From assembly GCF_030816915.1 (NCBI RefSeq), contig NZ_JAUSYN010000002.1, positions 4,539,501-4,603,500 on the forward strand: DNA of 64,000 bases, written 5' to 3'. Shown here one piece after another: positions 8,210-17,320 of the stretch (positions are counted from its first letter, which is position 1; the number at the start of each line of letters is the position of its first letter). The DNA is from Streptomyces sp. B3I8. Its GTDB lineage: Bacteria; Actinomycetota; Actinomycetes; Streptomycetales; Streptomycetaceae. The notes below the pieces were generated by a model. That model worked only from the letters and a program-made list of their open reading frames with translations, did not search any database and was not told where the DNA came from. Made by a program: the position numbers and the translations under genes.

Positions 8210-9832
8210 ATGCGCGGTGCCAAGAGCGCCAAGTGGGTCGCGATAGCCGCGGTAGTGGCACTGGGTGCCACTGCCTGTGGCGGTGGCAACGACGACGACG
8301 GCGACAGCAAGGCCGCGGCCGACCCGAACGGCAAGTTCTCGGTCGAGGTGGGGGAGCCGCAGAACCCCCTGCAGCCCGCGAACACCATGGAGTCCAACGG
8401 CAGCATCGTTATCAAGTCGCTCTTCTCCGGGCTCGTCGACTACGACAGCAGCGGCAAGATCGTCAATGTCAACGCGCAGTCGATCGACACCAGCGACAAC
8501 AAGACCTTCACGGTCAAGCTGAAGCCCGGCTGGAAGTTCCACGACGGCACCCCGGTGACCGCCACGTCCTACGTCAAGGCGTGGAACTGGGCCGCCAACC
8601 CGGACAACAAGCAGACCAACAGCTTCTGGTTCTCCGACATCGAGGGCTACGACAAGGTCGCCCCCGAGAAGGGGAAGCCCTCGGCGACCGAGATGTCCGG
8701 TCTGAAGGTCGTCGACGACAACACCTTCACCATCAAGCTGAGCAAGCCGATCCCGTACTTCGTGTACAAGCTCGGCTACGAGGTCTTCGACCCGCTGCCG
8801 GAGTCCTTCTACAAGGACCCGAAGGCCGCGGGCCAGCACCCGGTCGGCAACGGCCCGTACAAGTTCGTCAGCTGGCAGCACAACAAGCAGATCGAAGTCA
8901 CCAAGTACGCCGACTACAAGGGCCCGAACGCCGCGAAGAACGGCGGGGTGACCTTCAAGAACTACTCCAAGCTCGAGACGGCCTACCAGGACCTCAAGTC
9001 CGGCAACCTCGACGTGATGCGCCAGGTCGCCCCGCGTGACCTGCCCGTGTACAAGCAGGACCTCGGCGACCGCGCCGTGGACCAGTCGTACTCGGCGATC
9101 CAGACGCTGGGCGTCGCCTTCTACACCAAGCAGTGGAAGGACATCGACCCCAAGGTCCTGCAGGGCCTGTCGATGGCGATCGACCGCGACACCATCACCA
9201 AGACCGTCCTCCAGGGCACGCGTGAGCCCGCCACCGGCTGGGTCGCCAAGGGCGTCCTCGGCTACCAGCCGAACGCCGCCGGCGACGTCACCAAGTTCGA
9301 CCCCGCCAAGGCGAAGCAGCTCATCAAGGACGGCGGCGGCGTCCCGGGCAACAAGATCTCCATCCAGTTCAACGCGGACGGCGGTCACAAGGAGTGGGTG
9401 GAGGCCGTCTGCGGCTCCATCACCAAGGCCACCGGCGTGAAGTGCGACGGCGACTCCAAGCCCGACTTCCAGTCGGACCTGAACGCCCGTGACAACAAGC
9501 AGGTCAAGTCGCTGTACCGCTCCGGCTGGGTGCTCGACTACCCCTTCATCTCGAACTTCATCCGTGACCTGTTCGGCTCCAAGTCCGACGGCAACCAGGG
9601 CGGCTTCTCCAACAAGAAGGTCGACCAGCTGATCGCCGACGCGGACGCCGCCAAGACGCTGGACGAGTCGGAGAAGCTGTACCAGCAGACCGAGAAGGAG
9701 CTGGTCAACTACATGCCGAGCATCCCGCTCTGGTACTACAAGGTCAACGCGGGCTTCTCGGAGAAGGTCTCCGGCGTGAAGTACGCGCAGGACGGCGACC
9801 CGATCCTGACCGGCGTGCAGGTCAAGAAGTAA
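8210..9832 (+). CDS. Oligopeptide-binding lipoprotein, OppA type (importer 1)
   Basis: This 540-residue extracytoplasmic binding protein has lipobox GATAC (Cys23) and then a family-5 peptide-binding domain (GEPQNPLQPANT, WKFHDGTPVTATSYVKAWNW, GNGPYKF, GLSMAIDRDTITK). It captures peptides for the permease encoded next. ATG 8210 follows GAGGAGGAA at ideal spacing. It is the first cistron of a five-gene rightward operon. Two stem-loops lie between it and the permease genes and could keep this protein in excess. Its closest relative in the window is the 543-residue protein at 20860-22491. Candidate ligands include the developmental peptides taken up by BldK, but nothing in the sequence proves this. 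Confidence 0.9.
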   Translation: MRGAKSAKWVAIAAVVALGATACGGGNDDDGDSKAAADPNGKFSVEVGEPQNPLQPANTMESNGSIVIKSLFSGLVDYDSSGKIVNVNAQSIDTSDNKTFTVKLKPGWKFHDGTPVTATSYVKAWNWAANPDNKQTNSFWFSDIEGYDKVAPEKGKPSATEMSGLKVVDDNTFTIKLSKPIPYFVYKLGYEVFDPLPESFYKDPKAAGQHPVGNGPYKFVSWQHNKQIEVTKYADYKGPNAAKNGGVTFKNYSKLETAYQDLKSGNLDVMRQVAPRDLPVYKQDLGDRAVDQSYSAIQTLGVAFYTKQWKDIDPKVLQGLSMAIDRDTITKTVLQGTREPATGWVAKGVLGYQPNAAGDVTKFDPAKAKQLIKDGGGVPGNKISIQFNADGGHKEWVEAVCGSITKATGVKCDGDSKPDFQSDLNARDNKQVKSLYRSGWVLDYPFISNFIRDLFGSKSDGNQGGFSNKKVDQLIADADAAKTLDESEKLYQQTEKELVNYMPSIPLWYYKVNAGFSEKVSGVKYAQDGDPILTGVQVKK

Positions 9833-9853
9833 CCGCTGACGACGACAGTGTGA

Positions 9854-9970
9854 GCCGTGCCGCACCCGCGCGGGGTGCGGCACGGCGTCGGCCGGAAGGC
9901 CGGGGGGCCCTTTTCGCCGCGTACGAACGGAATCCGTAGGGGAAGCCGTCCGTATGGGGCGAAAGGGGCC
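9854..9970 (+). promoter_or_regulatory. Two intercistronic stem-loops between binding-protein and permease genes
   Basis: The first is a perfect 14-bp stem (GCCGTGCCGCACCC at 9854-9867, loop GCGCG, complement at 9873-9886). The second is a long structure closed by 13-bp arms at 9906-9918 and 9958-9970 (one G-U pair), with further internal pairing. Such elements typically act as partial terminators or 3'-end stabilisers, giving more binding protein than permease. The GGAGGA of the permease gene follows at once. Confidence 0.65.
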
Positions 9971-9997
9971 TGCCGCTGTAACTGACATGGAGGAACC

Positions 9998-10930
9998 ATG
10001 GGGCGCTACGTCGCGAGGCGACTGCTCCAGATGATCCCGGTGTTCATCGGGACGACCCTGCTGATCTTCCTGATGGTCTACGCCCTCCCCGGCGACCCCG
10101 TGCGCGGGCTCTTCGGTGACAAGGGCGCGAGCCCTGCGGTGCTCAGATCGCTGCGGCACGAGTACGGCCTCGACAAGCCCGTCCTGGTCCAGTACTACGA
10201 CTACATGAAGGGCATGATCCTGCATCTCGACTTCGGGACGCAGGTCGCCAGTGGCCGCCCGGTCACCGACATCCTCGGCGAGGCCTTCCCGGTGACGCTG
10301 CGGCTGGCCGGCATGGCCTTCGCCTTCGAGGCGGTCCTGGGCATCGCGCTGGGTGTCGTCTCCGGCCTGCGCGCGGGCAAGGCGGTCGACACCGTCATCC
10401 TCGTCGTGACCCTGCTGCTGATCTCGATCCCGATCTTCGTGCTCGGCTACATCTTCCAGACGGTGTTCGCCTTCAAGCTGAACCTGCTGGATCCCTCGGT
10501 GAGTGATGCCACCGACTACAGCCAACTCCTGATGCCCGCCATCGTGCTGGCGAGCGTCTCGCTCGCCTATGTCGCCCGGCTGACCCGCACCTCGGTGGCG
10601 GAGAACATGCGGGCCGACTACATGCGCACGGCCGTCGCCAAGGGGCTGCCGCGCCGCCGGGTGGTCGGGGTGCACCTGATGCGCAACTCGCTCATCCCGG
10701 TCGTCACCTTCCTCGGCACCGACCTCGGCGCCCTGATGGGCGGCGCGATCGTGACCGAGGGCATCTTCAACATCCACGGCGTCGGAGGCACGATCTACCA
10801 GGCGATCATCCGCCGTGAGGGCACCACGCTGGTCGGGCTGGTCACCATCCTGGTCCTCGTGTACCTCTTCTGCAGCCTGATCGTCGACCTCCTCTACGCG
10901 GTTCTGGACCCGAGGATCCGTTATGCCTGA
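9998..10930 (+). CDS. Oligopeptide ABC permease subunit, OppB type (importer 1)
   Basis: The 310-residue integral membrane protein begins with the typical OppB motif RRLLQMIPVFIGTTLLIFL, has the conserved PGDP loop and about six hydrophobic segments, and carries the cytoplasmic EAA coupling loop (MRTAVAKGLPRRRVVGVHLM). It ends LLYAVLDPRIRYA. ATG 9998 has GGAGGA upstream. Its last 8 bases (ATGCCTGA) contain the start of the OppC gene, so the two permeases are translationally coupled. The 307-residue protein at 22498 is its paralogue, near-identical in layout. Confidence 0.93.
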   Translation: MGRYVARRLLQMIPVFIGTTLLIFLMVYALPGDPVRGLFGDKGASPAVLRSLRHEYGLDKPVLVQYYDYMKGMILHLDFGTQVASGRPVTDILGEAFPVTLRLAGMAFAFEAVLGIALGVVSGLRAGKAVDTVILVVTLLLISIPIFVLGYIFQTVFAFKLNLLDPSVSDATDYSQLLMPAIVLASVSLAYVARLTRTSVAENMRADYMRTAVAKGLPRRRVVGVHLMRNSLIPVVTFLGTDLGALMGGAIVTEGIFNIHGVGGTIYQAIIRREGTTLVGLVTILVLVYLFCSLIVDLLYAVLDPRIRYA

Positions 10931-11870
10931 GCTCACCACATCCGCCGACCAGGCCACCAAGGCCGCGGCGGGGGCCGCCGCCGGCGCCCGACTGCCCGAA
11001 CCCAAGCCGGAGAAGACCCGCAGTCTGTGGGGAGACGCCTGGCAGGATCTGCGGACCAACTGGGTCTTCGTCCTCTCCGCGGTGCTCATCCTGCTGCTGC
11101 TGGTGATGGCGGCCTGGCCCGGCCTGTTCACGGGCGCCGACCCGAACGACAAGGACCTGGCCAACCACTACCTCCAACACCCGGACTACGGCCACGTGTT
11201 CAAGGCCGACTGGCTCGGCTACGACGCCCAGGGCCGCAGCGTGTACGCCCGCGCCATCTACGGCACCCGTGCCTCGCTGCTCGTCGGCGCCGGCACCACC
11301 GTGGTGGTGGTCCTCTTCGGCGGACTGGTCGGCATGCTCGCCGGGTACTTCGGCGGCTGGATCGACGCCGTGCTGTCCCGCGTGACGGACATGTTCATGG
11401 GCATCCCGTTCCTGCTCGGCGCGATGGTGGCGCTGAACTCCTTCACGGAGCGCTCCATCCCGGTCGTCATCGGCGCCCTGGCCTTCCTCGGCTGGACACA
11501 GACGGCCCGCGTCATGCGCGGTTCCGTCATCACCGTCAAGTCGACGGACTACGTGCAGGCCGCGAAGGCGCTCGGCGCGGGGACCAGACGCATCCTCTTC
11601 CGCCATGTGCTGCCCAACGCGGTGGCGCCGGTCATCGTCGTCGCCACGATCTCGCTCGGCATCTACATCGGCGCCGAGGCCACGCTGTCGTTCCTGGGCC
11701 TCGGCCTGAACGGTGTCTCGTGGGGCAACGACATCTCCGACGGCGGCAACTCGATCCGGGTGGCGCAGTTCATCATGCTCTACCCGTCGATCATGCTCAG
11801 CATCACGGTGCTGGCGTTCATCATGCTCGGTGAGGCCGTACGCAACGCCCTCGACCCGAAGACACGCTGA
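10923..11870 (+). CDS. Oligopeptide ABC permease subunit, OppC type (importer 1)
   Basis: This 315-residue permease has the OppC layout: a cytoplasmic N-terminal tail of about 45 residues with the SLWGDAWQDLRTNWVF boundary motif, a first transmembrane helix, a long external loop, and an inner bundle with the EAA loop (YVQAAKALGAGTRRILFRHV). The end is EAVRNALDPKTR. The start overlaps the OppB stop by 8 bp. It pairs with the OppB-type subunit to form the pore; the ATPases dock at the EAA loops. Confidence 0.93.
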   Translation: MPELTTSADQATKAAAGAAAGARLPEPKPEKTRSLWGDAWQDLRTNWVFVLSAVLILLLLVMAAWPGLFTGADPNDKDLANHYLQHPDYGHVFKADWLGYDAQGRSVYARAIYGTRASLLVGAGTTVVVVLFGGLVGMLAGYFGGWIDAVLSRVTDMFMGIPFLLGAMVALNSFTERSIPVVIGALAFLGWTQTARVMRGSVITVKSTDYVQAAKALGAGTRRILFRHVLPNAVAPVIVVATISLGIYIGAEATLSFLGLGLNGVSWGNDISDGGNSIRVAQFIMLYPSIMLSITVLAFIMLGEAVRNALDPKTR

Positions 11871-11881
11871 GGGAGGCGTAC

Positions 11882-12940
11882 GTGACCACCATCGAGGAAA
11901 CCACGCCCGTGCCGTCGCCCCGCGACGCCGGGGCGGACGGCGGGCCGTTGCTCGACGTGCGCGACCTGCACGTCGAGTTCCACACCCGTGAGGGCGTCGT
12001 CAAGGCCGTCAACGGGGTGAACTACAGCGTGGCCGCGGGCGAGACCCTGGCCGTGCTGGGTGAGTCCGGTTCCGGCAAGTCCGTGACCGCGCAGGCCATC
12101 ATGGGCATCCTGGACATGCCGCCCGGGAAGATTCCCCAGGGCGAGATCCGCTTCCGCGGGCAGGACATGCTGACCATGTCCGCCGAGGAGCGCCGCAAGA
12201 TCCGCGGCAGCCGGATCGCGATGATCTTCCAGGACGCGCTGTCCTCGCTCAACCCGGTACTGACCGTCGGCTACCAGCTCGGCGAGATGTTCCGCGTCCA
12301 CCAGGGCATGTCCAAGAAGGACGCCAAGGCCAAGGCGATCGAGCTGATGGACCGGGTGAAGATCCCGGCCGCCGCGGCCCGGGTCAACGACTACCCGCAC
12401 CAGTTCTCCGGCGGCATGCGCCAGCGCATCATGATCGCCATGGCGCTCGCCCTGGAGCCCGAACTGATCATCGCCGACGAGCCGACCACGGCCCTCGACG
12501 TGACGGTCCAGGCCCAGGTCATGGACCTGCTCGCGGAGCTCCAGCGCGAGTTCCACATGGGCCTCATCCTGATCACCCACGACCTCGGCGTCGTCGCCGA
12601 CGTCGCGGACAAGATCGCGGTGATGTACGCGGGCCGGATCGTGGAGCAGGCGCCCGTGCACGAGCTGTACAAGCGCCCGGCGCACCCGTACACCCGCGGT
12701 CTGCTGGACTCCATCCCGCGCCTGGACCAGAAGGGCCAGGAGCTCTACGCGATCAAGGGACTGCCGCCCAACCTGCTGCACGTCCCGACCGGCTGCGCCT
12801 TCAACCCGCGCTGCCCCAAGGCACAGGACATCTGCACCACCGAGGTCCCGCGCCTGTTCCCGGTCACCGAGCAGGACGGCACCGGGCTCCCGGGCCGCGC
12901 CTCGGCGTGCCACTTCTGGAAGGAGACGATCCATGGCTGA
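11882..12940 (+). CDS. Oligopeptide ABC ATPase, OppD type (importer 1)
   Basis: The 352-residue cytosolic ATPase has Walker [10 protein letters not shown]-loop [11 protein letters not shown], signature FSGGMRQR, Walker [13 protein letters not shown] and the H-loop ITHDLG. The C-terminal oligopeptide-transporter extension contains the Cys-rich [14 protein letters not shown] motif. GTG 11882 follows GGGAGG. Its stop overlaps the next ATPase start by 8 bp (ATGGCTGA). It forms a heterodimer with the OppF-type protein to power peptide import. Confidence 0.94.
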   Translation: MTTIEETTPVPSPRDAGADGGPLLDVRDLHVEFHTREGVVKAVNGVNYSVAAGETLAVLGESGSGKSVTAQAIMGILDMPPGKIPQGEIRFRGQDMLTMSAEERRKIRGSRIAMIFQDALSSLNPVLTVGYQLGEMFRVHQGMSKKDAKAKAIELMDRVKIPAAAARVNDYPHQFSGGMRQRIMIAMALALEPELIIADEPTTALDVTVQAQVMDLLAELQREFHMGLILITHDLGVVADVADKIAVMYAGRIVEQAPVHELYKRPAHPYTRGLLDSIPRLDQKGQELYAIKGLPPNLLHVPTGCAFNPRCPKAQDICTTEVPRLFPVTEQDGTGLPGRASACHFWKETIHG

Positions 12941-14081
12941 GCTCAGCAAGAACGACGCGCGGGCGGAGGCCACCCCGAACGTCTCCGAGGTCGAGCACGC
13001 GGAGGCGCACACCGAGGCGGAGGCGGTCGCGGCCGTCGAAGCGCCCGTCGGACGCGGAGAGCCGATCCTTCAGGTGCGGGACCTGAAGAAGCACTTCCCG
13101 CTGACCCAGGGCGTCCTGTTCAAGCGGCAGGTCGGCGCGGTCAAGGCCGTCGACGGCATCTCCTTCGACCTCTACCAGGGCGAGACGCTGGGCATCGTGG
13201 GCGAGTCCGGCTGCGGCAAGTCCACGGTCGCCAAGCTCCTGATGAACCTGGAGCGGGCGACGGCCGGCGAGGTCTTCTACAAGGGCCAGGACATCACCAA
13301 GCTGTCGGGGCGCGCGCTGACCGCCGTGCGCCGCAACATCCAGATGGTGTTCCAGGACCCGTACACCTCGCTCAACCCCCGTATGACGGTGGGCGACATC
13401 ATCGGCGAGCCCTTCGACATCCACCCGGAGTCGGCGCCCAAGGGCGACCGGCGCCGCCGGGTGCGCGAGCTCCTCGACGTCGTCGGCCTCAACCCGGAGT
13501 ACATCAACCGCTACCCGCACCAGTTCTCCGGCGGCCAGCGCCAGCGCATCGGCATCGCCCGCGGCCTCGCGCTCAACCCGGAGATCATCATCTGCGACGA
13601 GCCGGTCTCCGCGCTCGACGTGTCCGTCCAGGCGCAGGTCATCAACCTGATGGAGGCGCTGCAGGACGAGTTCAACCTGTCCTACATCTTCATCGCGCAC
13701 GACCTGTCGATCGTCCGGCACATCTCGGACCGGGTGGGCGTGATGTACCTCGGCCGGATGGCCGAGATCGGCACGGACGAGCAGATCTACGAGCACCCGA
13801 CGCACCCCTACACCCAGGCGCTGCTGTCCGCGGTCCCGGTACCGGACCCCGACGCCAGGGACCACCGCGAGCGCATCATCCTCTCCGGCGACGTGCCCTC
13901 CCCGGCCAACCCGCCCTCGGGCTGCCGCTTCCGCACCCGCTGCTGGAAGGCCCAGGACAAGTGCGCCGAGCAGGAACCCCTGCTGGCCGTCCCCGAACGC
14001 TTCAAGGGCACGGCCACCCCGGCCAACCACGAGTCCGCCTGCCACTTCGCCGAGGAAAAGGACGTAGTGGGCGCGGCCTGA
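12933..14081 (+). CDS. Oligopeptide ABC ATPase, OppF type (importer 1)
   Basis: This 382-residue ATPase has Walker [10 protein letters not shown]-loop [18 protein letters not shown], signature [13 protein letters not shown] and Walker [13 protein letters not shown], with the OppF-type C-terminal Cys motif (CRFRTRCWKAQDKC). An acidic N-terminal tail of about 45 residues (AHTEAEAVAAVEA) precedes the ABC domain, and the paralogue at 25543 lacks it. It is the last gene of the operon and is followed by a perfect hairpin at 14101-14135. Confidence 0.94.
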   Translation: MAELSKNDARAEATPNVSEVEHAEAHTEAEAVAAVEAPVGRGEPILQVRDLKKHFPLTQGVLFKRQVGAVKAVDGISFDLYQGETLGIVGESGCGKSTVAKLLMNLERATAGEVFYKGQDITKLSGRALTAVRRNIQMVFQDPYTSLNPRMTVGDIIGEPFDIHPESAPKGDRRRRVRELLDVVGLNPEYINRYPHQFSGGQRQRIGIARGLALNPEIIICDEPVSALDVSVQAQVINLMEALQDEFNLSYIFIAHDLSIVRHISDRVGVMYLGRMAEIGTDEQIYEHPTHPYTQALLSAVPVPDPDARDHRERIILSGDVPSPANPPSGCRFRTRCWKAQDKCAEQEPLLAVPERFKGTATPANHESACHFAEEKDVVGAA

Positions 14082-14100
14082 CGTCTCGCGTGCAACTCCC

Positions 14101-14135
14101 GGTTCCCCGCGCCCACCCAAGGGGCGCGGGGAACC
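14101..14135. terminator. Bidirectional stem-loop between importer 1 and importer 2
   Basis: A perfect 14-bp stem (GGTTCCCCGCGCCC and its complement, loop ACCCAAG) lies between two convergent operons. Its right half (14119-14142) matches in reverse the end block of the dispersed intergenic repeat, so the terminator may have evolved from that repeat. Confidence 0.75.
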
Positions 14136-14229
14136 GCGCGACCGGCCACGACGCCGCCGCACGCGCCCCACGACCCGAGCCCCCGAGCTCCCGGGCGCCC
14201 GGCGCCGGGCGCGTGGGGCGCACCCCGTG

Positions 14230-15249
14230 TCACACCTCCGCGCGCGCCCGCGCCCAATGACACGCCGCCTCCGCCTCGCGGCCACCCCCCAACACCCCCG
14301 GATCCCGCGTCCGGCACGCGTCCTCCACCCCCACCCGCCCCGCCTCCCCACTCGCCAACACCGGACACCGTGCGTGGAACCGGCACCCGCCCGGGATCTG
14401 CGAGGGGTCCGGGGGCTCCCCGGAAAGAACCACGGGCTCGCCCGGTGCATCCGGCAGCACCGACAGCAACGCCCGCGTGTACGGATGCCGAGGCGCGGAC
14501 AGCACCTGCTCCACCTCCCCCGTCTCCACGATCCGCCCCAGATACATCACCGCCACCCGGTCCGCGATGTTCCACGCCAGCCCCAGATCGTGCGTCACCA
14601 CCAGCGCGGACAGCCCCAGTTCGGAGCGCAGCCGCAGCAGCAGCGCGAGGATCTCCCCGCGCACCGACGCGTCCAGCGAGGCCACCGGCTCGTCGGCGAC
14701 GAGCAGTTCGGGCTCGAGGACCAGCGCGCCGGCGATCACCACCCGCTGCCGCTGCCCCCCGGACAGCTCGTGCGGATGCCGCAGCAGGAACCGCTCGGGC
14801 GGCCGCAGCCCCGCCCGGGACAGCGCCCCGGTGACCGCAGCCCGCTCGTCCCCGGCGTACCCGTGGATGCGCAGCCCCTCGGCGACCGCGTCGTACACCG
14901 TGTGCCGCGGGTTGAGGGAGCCGGCGGGGTCCTGGAGCACGAGCTGGACCCGCCTGCGGTACGCCTTCAGCGCCCGTGAGGAGTACGTGAGCGGTGTCCC
15001 GGCGAACGTGACCTGCCCGGACGTCGGCCGGACCAGTCCGAGCAGCGCGCGCGCCAGCGTCGTCTTGCCGCAGCCGGACTCGCCGACGAGAGCGACGATC
15101 TCCCCGGCCCCGATGTCCAGTTGGACGCCGTCGACCGCGCGGGCCGGATCGGCGCCGCGCCGGCCGGGGAAGGCCACGCGCAGGTCCCGCGCGGCGAGCA
15201 GGGGCGGGGCGGCGGGGGCGGCGGGTGAGGTGGGGGCCGTGGTCGTCAT
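14230..15249 (-). CDS. Oligopeptide ABC ATPase, OppF type (importer 2)
   Basis: The 339-residue ATPase has Walker [10 protein letters not shown]-loop [19 protein letters not shown], signature LSGGQRQR, Walker [13 protein letters not shown], and the C-terminal Cys motif split by an insertion ([19 protein letters not shown], then DACRTRDPG). ATG 15247-15249 has GAGGAG 8 bases upstream and overlaps the preceding stop by 4 bp (ATGA). It is the last gene of the leftward operon. It is clearly divergent from the importer 1 and 3 ATPases, so importer 2 is not a recent duplicate of them. Confidence 0.92.
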   Translation of the reverse strand: MTTTAPTSPAAPAAPPLLAARDLRVAFPGRRGADPARAVDGVQLDIGAGEIVALVGESGCGKTTLARALLGLVRPTSGQVTFAGTPLTYSSRALKAYRRRVQLVLQDPAGSLNPRHTVYDAVAEGLRIHGYAGDERAAVTGALSRAGLRPPERFLLRHPHELSGGQRQRVVIAGALVLEPELLVADEPVASLDASVRGEILALLLRLRSELGLSALVVTHDLGLAWNIADRVAVMYLGRIVETGEVEQVLSAPRHPYTRALLSVLPDAPGEPVVLSGEPPDPSQIPGGCRFHARCPVLASGEAGRVGVEDACRTRDPGVLGGGREAEAACHWARARAEV

Positions 15250-16250
15250 GTGCCGCTCCTCGTGTCCCCGGCGGCCGGTGCCGCCGGTCCCGGCGCCTCC
15301 GCCGGCCGTACATGGACGCACGCGGCCCGGTGCCCGGGCGCCGCCTCCCGGTGCGCCGGGTCCTCCTCGGCGCACCCCGCCAGCGCCACCGGGCAGCGCG
15401 GGTGGAACGCGCACCCGCCGGGCAGCGCGGCAGGGTCGGGCGGGTCACCGGGCAGGCCGCGCGGGGCGTACCGGGAGGCAGGGTCGCCGATGCGCGGGAA
15501 GGCCGCCGACAGCGCCTGGCCGTACGGGTGCCGGGCATGCTCGTGGACGGTCCGTGCGGGCCCCTCCTCGACCACCCGGCCCGCGTACATCACCGCCAGC
15601 CGGTCGCAGGTGTCGGCGAGCACCGACAGATCGTGGCTGATCATGATCAGACCCACGTCCTGCTCGGCGACCAGCCGTTCGATCAGCCGCAGCACCTGCG
15701 CCTGGATCATCACGTCCAGCGCGGTGGTCGGCTCGTCCGCGACGATCAGCCGCGGATCGCAGGCCAGCGCCATGGCGATCATCACGCGTTGCCGCTGCCC
15801 GCCGGACAGTTCGTGCGGGTAGGCCGCCGCCCGCGCGGCCGGCAGCCCCACGTGTTCGAGCAGCTCGCCGGTCCGGCGGCGGGCCGCGGCCCCGCTCTCC
15901 TTGCGGTGCAGCAGGATCGGTTCGGCGATCTGGTCGCCGATGCGGTGCACGGGATTGAGGGAGTGCATCGCCCCCTGGAAGACGATCGAGGCACCGGCCC
16001 AGCGCACCGCCCGCACCCGCCCCCACCGCATCGTCAGCACGTCCTCGCCGTCCAGCAGGACCTCCCCGGTGACGCGGGTCCCGGCAGGGAGCAGCCGCAG
16101 CAGGGCGAGCGCCAGCGTGGACTTCCCGGAGCCCGACTCACCGGCGACACCGAGCTTCTGCCCGGCCTCCAGAGCCAGGTCGACGCCCCGCACCGCGGCG
16201 GCCCCGCCCGGATACGTCACCCGCAGATCCCGCACGTCCAGCAGCGTCAA
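15246..16250 (-). CDS. Oligopeptide ABC ATPase, OppD type (importer 2)
   Basis: The 334-residue ATPase has Walker A GESGSGKS, an unusual Q-loop [20 protein letters not shown], signature [12 protein letters not shown], Walker [13 protein letters not shown] and a C-terminal [14 protein letters not shown] motif. The start is taken as TTG 16248-16250 because it overlaps the permease stop (TTGA) with GGGAG upstream, and the protein then opens [11 protein letters not shown], where the family begins. No ATG or GTG is suitably placed. Confidence 0.88.
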   Translation of the reverse strand: MTLLDVRDLRVTYPGGAAAVRGVDLALEAGQKLGVAGESGSGKSTLALALLRLLPAGTRVTGEVLLDGEDVLTMRWGRVRAVRWAGASIVFQGAMHSLNPVHRIGDQIAEPILLHRKESGAAARRRTGELLEHVGLPAARAAAYPHELSGGQRQRVMIAMALACDPRLIVADEPTTALDVMIQAQVLRLIERLVAEQDVGLIMISHDLSVLADTCDRLAVMYAGRVVEEGPARTVHEHARHPYGQALSAAFPRIGDPASRYAPRGLPGDPPDPAALPGGCAFHPRCPVALAGCAEEDPAHREAAPGHRAACVHVRPAEAPGPAAPAAGDTRSGT

Positions 16251-17320
16251 CTCGTCACTCCCAGCCTGGGGTTGAGGACGGACTCCACCGCGCGCCCGCA
16301 CAGGGTGAAGGCCAGCGCCACCACGGCGACGGCGACGCCCGGCGGCACCAGGTACCACCAGTCGCCGGAACTGACCGCGCCCGCCTCGCGCGCGTCCTGG
16401 AGGAGCCCGCCCCAGGACACCACCGAGGGGTCGCCGAGCCCGAGGAAGGCCAGCGTCGCCTCGGAGAGGATGGAGGTGGACACCATCAGGGTGGTCTGGG
16501 CGAGCACCAGGGGCATCACGTTGGGCAGCACGTGCCGGGACATGACGTGCCAGTGCCCGCCGCCGAGCGCCCTGGCACGCTCGATGTACGGCCGCGACTC
16601 CACCGCCAGGGTCTGGGCGCGGACCAGCCGTGCCGTCGTCGGCCACGACGTGACGCCGATGGCGAGCACCACCGTGCCGAGCGAGCGGGACAGGACGGTG
16701 GCGAGCGCGATGGCCAGCACCAGGGTGGGCATCACCAGGAACCAGTCGGTGACGCGCATCAGTACGGTCGCCCAGGCTCCGCGGAAGTGTCCGGCGGTGA
16801 TCCCCACCAGGGCGCCGATCGCCACCGACAGCACGGCGGCGAGCAGCCCCACGAGCAGCGAGACACGCGACCCCCACACGACCAGGCCGAGCAGGTTGCG
16901 CCCGTACCGGTCGGCGCCCAGCGGGAAGGCGCCGCTGGGTCCCTGGAGGGGGCGGCCCGGGGCGTCGGTCACGCTCGACACGCCGGAGCCGACCGTCAGC
17001 GGCGCGGTGAGGGCGACCAGCGCGAACAGCACGAGCACGGCGAGGCCCACGAGTCCGGAGCGGTGGGCGCGGTAGGCGCGCCAGAACCGAGCGGCGGCCC
17101 GGCGCCGGCGCTGCCGGGCGAGCGCGCGGGGGCCGGGGACGGGGGCGGCATCGGTGCCGGGACCCAGGGGTTCGGTGGCGGGACCCGGGGGTTCGGTGGC
17201 GGGACCCGGGGGTTCGGTGGCGGGACCCGGGGGTTCGGTGGCGGGACCGGTGCCGGGCTCGGCGGCCGGCTCGGGCTCGGACCCGCGTCCGGCGGCCGGG
17301 GGAGTGGCTTCGGCTCTCAT
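16247..17320 (-). CDS. Oligopeptide ABC permease subunit, OppC type, with repeat-rich N-terminus (importer 2)
   Basis: The 357-residue permease has an OppC-type membrane domain from about residue 75 (FPLGADRYGRNLLGLVVWG, the EAA loop YIERARALGGGHWHVMSRHV, the end AVESVLNPRLG). The cytoplasmic N-terminus contains four copies of a PATEPPG heptapeptide encoded by a 21-bp tandem repeat, which the other two OppC proteins lack. ATG 17318-17320 overlaps the OppB stop (ATGA). The repeat tail is probably a flexible linker with no catalytic role. Confidence 0.9.
   Translation of the reverse strand: MRAEATPPAAGRGSEPEPAAEPGTGPATEPPGPATEPPGPATEPPGPATEPLGPGTDAAPVPGPRALARQRRRRAAARFWRAYRAHRSGLVGLAVLVLFALVALTAPLTVGSGVSSVTDAPGRPLQGPSGAFPLGADRYGRNLLGLVVWGSRVSLLVGLLAAVLSVAIGALVGITAGHFRGAWATVLMRVTDWFLVMPTLVLAIALATVLSRSLGTVVLAIGVTSWPTTARLVRAQTLAVESRPYIERARALGGGHWHVMSRHVLPNVMPLVLAQTTLMVSTSILSEATLAFLGLGDPSVVSWGGLLQDAREAGAVSSGDWWYLVPPGVAVAVVALAFTLCGRAVESVLNPRLGVTS
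17160..17243. repeat. 21-bp tandem repeat inside a permease gene, 4 units
   Basis: Four units of GGACCCGGGGGTTCGGTGGC+G (the first with one mismatch) keep the reading frame and encode PATEPPG repeats. Units of 21 bp can expand or contract without frameshift, so copy number may vary between strains. Confidence 0.85.

Noticed and set aside
4836-8261. Very long open frame (1141 codons) on the minus strand opposite typA
   Set aside because: It is antisense to typA and adjoining regions; such frames arise because G/C third positions suppress stops. The peptide is Arg/Val/His-rich low-complexity with no family motifs.
8054-11164. Minus-strand open frame of 1036 codons over importer 1
   Set aside because: It lies opposite well-supported OppA/OppB/OppC genes, lacks a ribosome-binding site and has inverted codon bias.
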